DNA from: SFWF01 sp045537915
Lineage (GTDB): Bacteria; Bacillota; Clostridia; Oscillospirales; Acutalibacteraceae
Direction: 5' to 3'
DNA: 14,018 bases
NCBI GenBank assembly: GCA_045537915.1
Contig: JAZSQK010000032.1
Location: 1-14,018, forward strand
This document shows positions 12,784-14,018 of this stretch, piece after piece. The notes beneath the pieces are model-generated. The model was not told the origin of the DNA, did no database searches, and saw only the letters and a list, made by a program, of their open reading frames with translations. The position numbers were made by a program, and so were the translations under genes. Within the stretch, counting starts at the first letter, position 1. Each line of letters begins with the position of its first letter.

Positions 12784-13775
12784 TATTCTATTTCTTCGGT
12801 CTGTTTTTGCTTTTTATTAAACAAAGCTTTTGTTTTCTTCCATAAGCCCGACACAAACTGTTTTACCGTCTGCCACAATCTTTTAATATTCTGAGCCGTT
12901 ATGTAGGAAATGCCAGTATCAATATAACGGGAGACTAAATTCATTATAATAAATGCAATTGCAACACCCTCGTTAACAGGTGTAACGGCTCTTAATACCA
13001 CAGTAATTATGCCGACTCCACAGCCGAATACTATTCTTCCCCAAAGGCTTTTGGGTGTCGTAGCAGTATCTATTGAGAAAAATACCGCCGCAAACATAAG
13101 CCCTCCGCCGAAAAGGGTTGTTAGAATGTTTTGCCCGAAAACAAGCGCCGCAAGAGCGGATGAGCCAAGAATTGCCAAGGGTATTTCGGGTTTCAAAAGC
13201 TTTCTCGCAAAAAGGTAAAGACCGCCGAGCAGTATCATGACCGATGAGGTTTCACCAATGCTTCCCGAACAGACACCCATAGCCGCCTCTTTTACCGAAA
13301 AAACCTCTGCCGCCATAGGCGTTGCCGTTGTAACGAGGTCGGAAAAAGGCTCCTTGAAAACACTGATAAGAGGAAATGCGGCAGCCGTAAGCAATACTCT
13401 GACTGCAGCAATAGGATTGACAAACCTACCCGCAACCCCGTCAAACAAAAGGGTTCCTGCAACAACTGCAACAACCGATGCCAAGCATGATAGCAAAAAG
13501 GGCGTTTCGGCAGAAAGCGTAAGGGCGACTGCAAAGCCTATAACCGCCGACTTGAGATTGCCTATATTGTTTTTCTTTTTAGTGATATCGCAAAAAACAG
13601 ACTCCCCCGCAAGTGCTGCAGCAACACAGACCACCATTGTAGCCAGAGCCTTCCAACCGAAGAGCATTGCGCCAAAGATAGCGCATGGCGCCAGCGCTAT
13701 AAAAATATCAAGCATAAGGTCTTGTGTTTTTTTATCTGCTTTTATGTCGGTCGAGTGTTCAGTTTTGGGTTTCAT
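12783..13775 (-). CDS. rnfD: RnfD/NqrB family membrane protein, isolated from other rnf genes
   Basis: Membrane subunit of the Rnf (ferredoxin:NAD) or related ion-pumping complexes, with covalently bound FMN. 330 residues, about nine to ten helices. The cytosolic N-terminus runs to about residue 19, then come LDIFIALAP and RFVNPIAAVR (117-126). TTATP (149-153) matches the family flavinylation motif, in which Thr152 would carry FMN. GSIGETS (171-177) and FFSIDTATTPKSLWGR near the C-terminal helices are also family features. A Lys-rich tail ends the protein. The ATG at 13775 has GGAGG 11 bases upstream (13791-13787). No rnfC, G, E, A or B gene is next to it: a terminator lies downstream and a tRNA diverges upstream. 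It therefore either complements an rnf cluster elsewhere or serves another flavin-based complex. Confidence 0.88.
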   Translation of the reverse strand: MKPKTEHSTDIKADKKTQDLMLDIFIALAPCAIFGAMLFGWKALATMVVCVAAALAGESVFCDITKKKNNIGNLKSAVIGFAVALTLSAETPFLLSCLASVVAVVAGTLLFDGVAGRFVNPIAAVRVLLTAAAFPLISVFKEPFSDLVTTATPMAAEVFSVKEAAMGVCSGSIGETSSVMILLGGLYLFARKLLKPEIPLAILGSSALAALVFGQNILTTLFGGGLMFAAVFFSIDTATTPKSLWGRIVFGCGVGIITVVLRAVTPVNEGVAIAFIIMNLVSRYIDTGISYITAQNIKRLWQTVKQFVSGLWKKTKALFNKKQKQTEEIE

Positions 13776-13814
13776 AAATCCATATTCCTCCGTTCGACAA
13801 TTTTTGACATATTA

Positions 13815-13843
13815 AATATACTACAAAAAGGAAAAAATTACAA
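13815..13843 (-). promoter_or_regulatory. Promoter for the rnfD-like gene
   Basis: On the minus strand, TTGTAA (13843-13838), 17 bases and then TATATT (13820-13815). It gives a short leader of about 30 bases. This places rnfD as the first and only gene of its transcript. Confidence 0.6.
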
Positions 13844-13879
13844 GTTTCATATCTTTTTAGAGATTTTTCAAAAAAACAG

Positions 13880-13908
13880 TTGCATATTCCGAAATGATTG
13901 TGTATAAT
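13880..13908 (+). promoter_or_regulatory. Promoter for the tRNA gene
   Basis: TTGCAT (13880-13885), 17 bases, then a perfect TATAAT (13903-13908). The tRNA begins 33 bases downstream. The precursor leader contains a small CCGAA/TTCGG hairpin (13918-13922 with 13928-13932). Confidence 0.75.
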
Positions 13909-13940
13909 AATATGGCACCGAAGATATTTCGGCTCTATAT

Positions 13941-14017
<77 letters not shown>

Positions 14018-14018
14018 A

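Overview
This 14-kb window is chromosomal DNA from a low-to-mid-GC Gram-positive anaerobe, most likely a Clostridia member of the Oscillospiraceae/Ruminococcaceae type. The basis is AT-rich intergenic regions with consensus sigma-A promoters, strong GGAGG ribosome binding sites, formyl-THF synthetase, rubrerythrin, class II aldolase, an ECF-type S component, a lipoprotein and an RnfD homologue. I cannot name the genus. No phage, IS, CRISPR or integrase is visible, and no gene-free stretch exceeds 300 bases.

Layout. (1) 2-595 is the 3' part of gap (GAPDH), ending in a shared terminator. (2) 665-1910, minus strand, is a two-gene unit (transcobalamin-like DUF4430 lipoprotein, then an ECF S component, sharing one base) behind a leader carrying the core of a cobalamin riboswitch. 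This reads as a corrinoid-uptake module. (3) 1895-4194 holds a MATE exporter (minus) and a divergent ZIP metal transporter (plus). (4) 4234-8049, all minus, holds rubrerythrin, class II fructose-bisphosphate aldolase, a stand-alone E2-like acyltransferase with a degenerate active site, and a RodA/FtsW-type SEDS protein. Each has its own promoter and most have their own terminator. (5) 8192-12592, plus, is a tight operon fhs-tsaE-tsaB-rpiB-upp-ppa, whose first four genes overlap by 1-4 bases. (6) 12597-12735 is a structured, terminator-ended RNA segment I cannot assign to a family. (7) 12783-13775, minus, is an RnfD/NqrB-family gene with no other rnf gene beside it. (8) 13941-14017, plus, is an initiator tRNA-fMet.

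Together the genes are mostly core metabolism (glycolysis, one-carbon units, pentose phosphate and pyrimidine salvage, t6A tRNA modification, pyrophosphate removal, wall elongation) plus metal, drug and vitamin transport. The most interesting parts are the B12-riboswitch/ECF/lipoprotein module, the orphan RnfD, the E2-like protein lacking the HxxxDG residues, the unassigned RNA after ppa, and two places where a gene's promoter -35 box lies inside the terminator hairpin of the gene before it.
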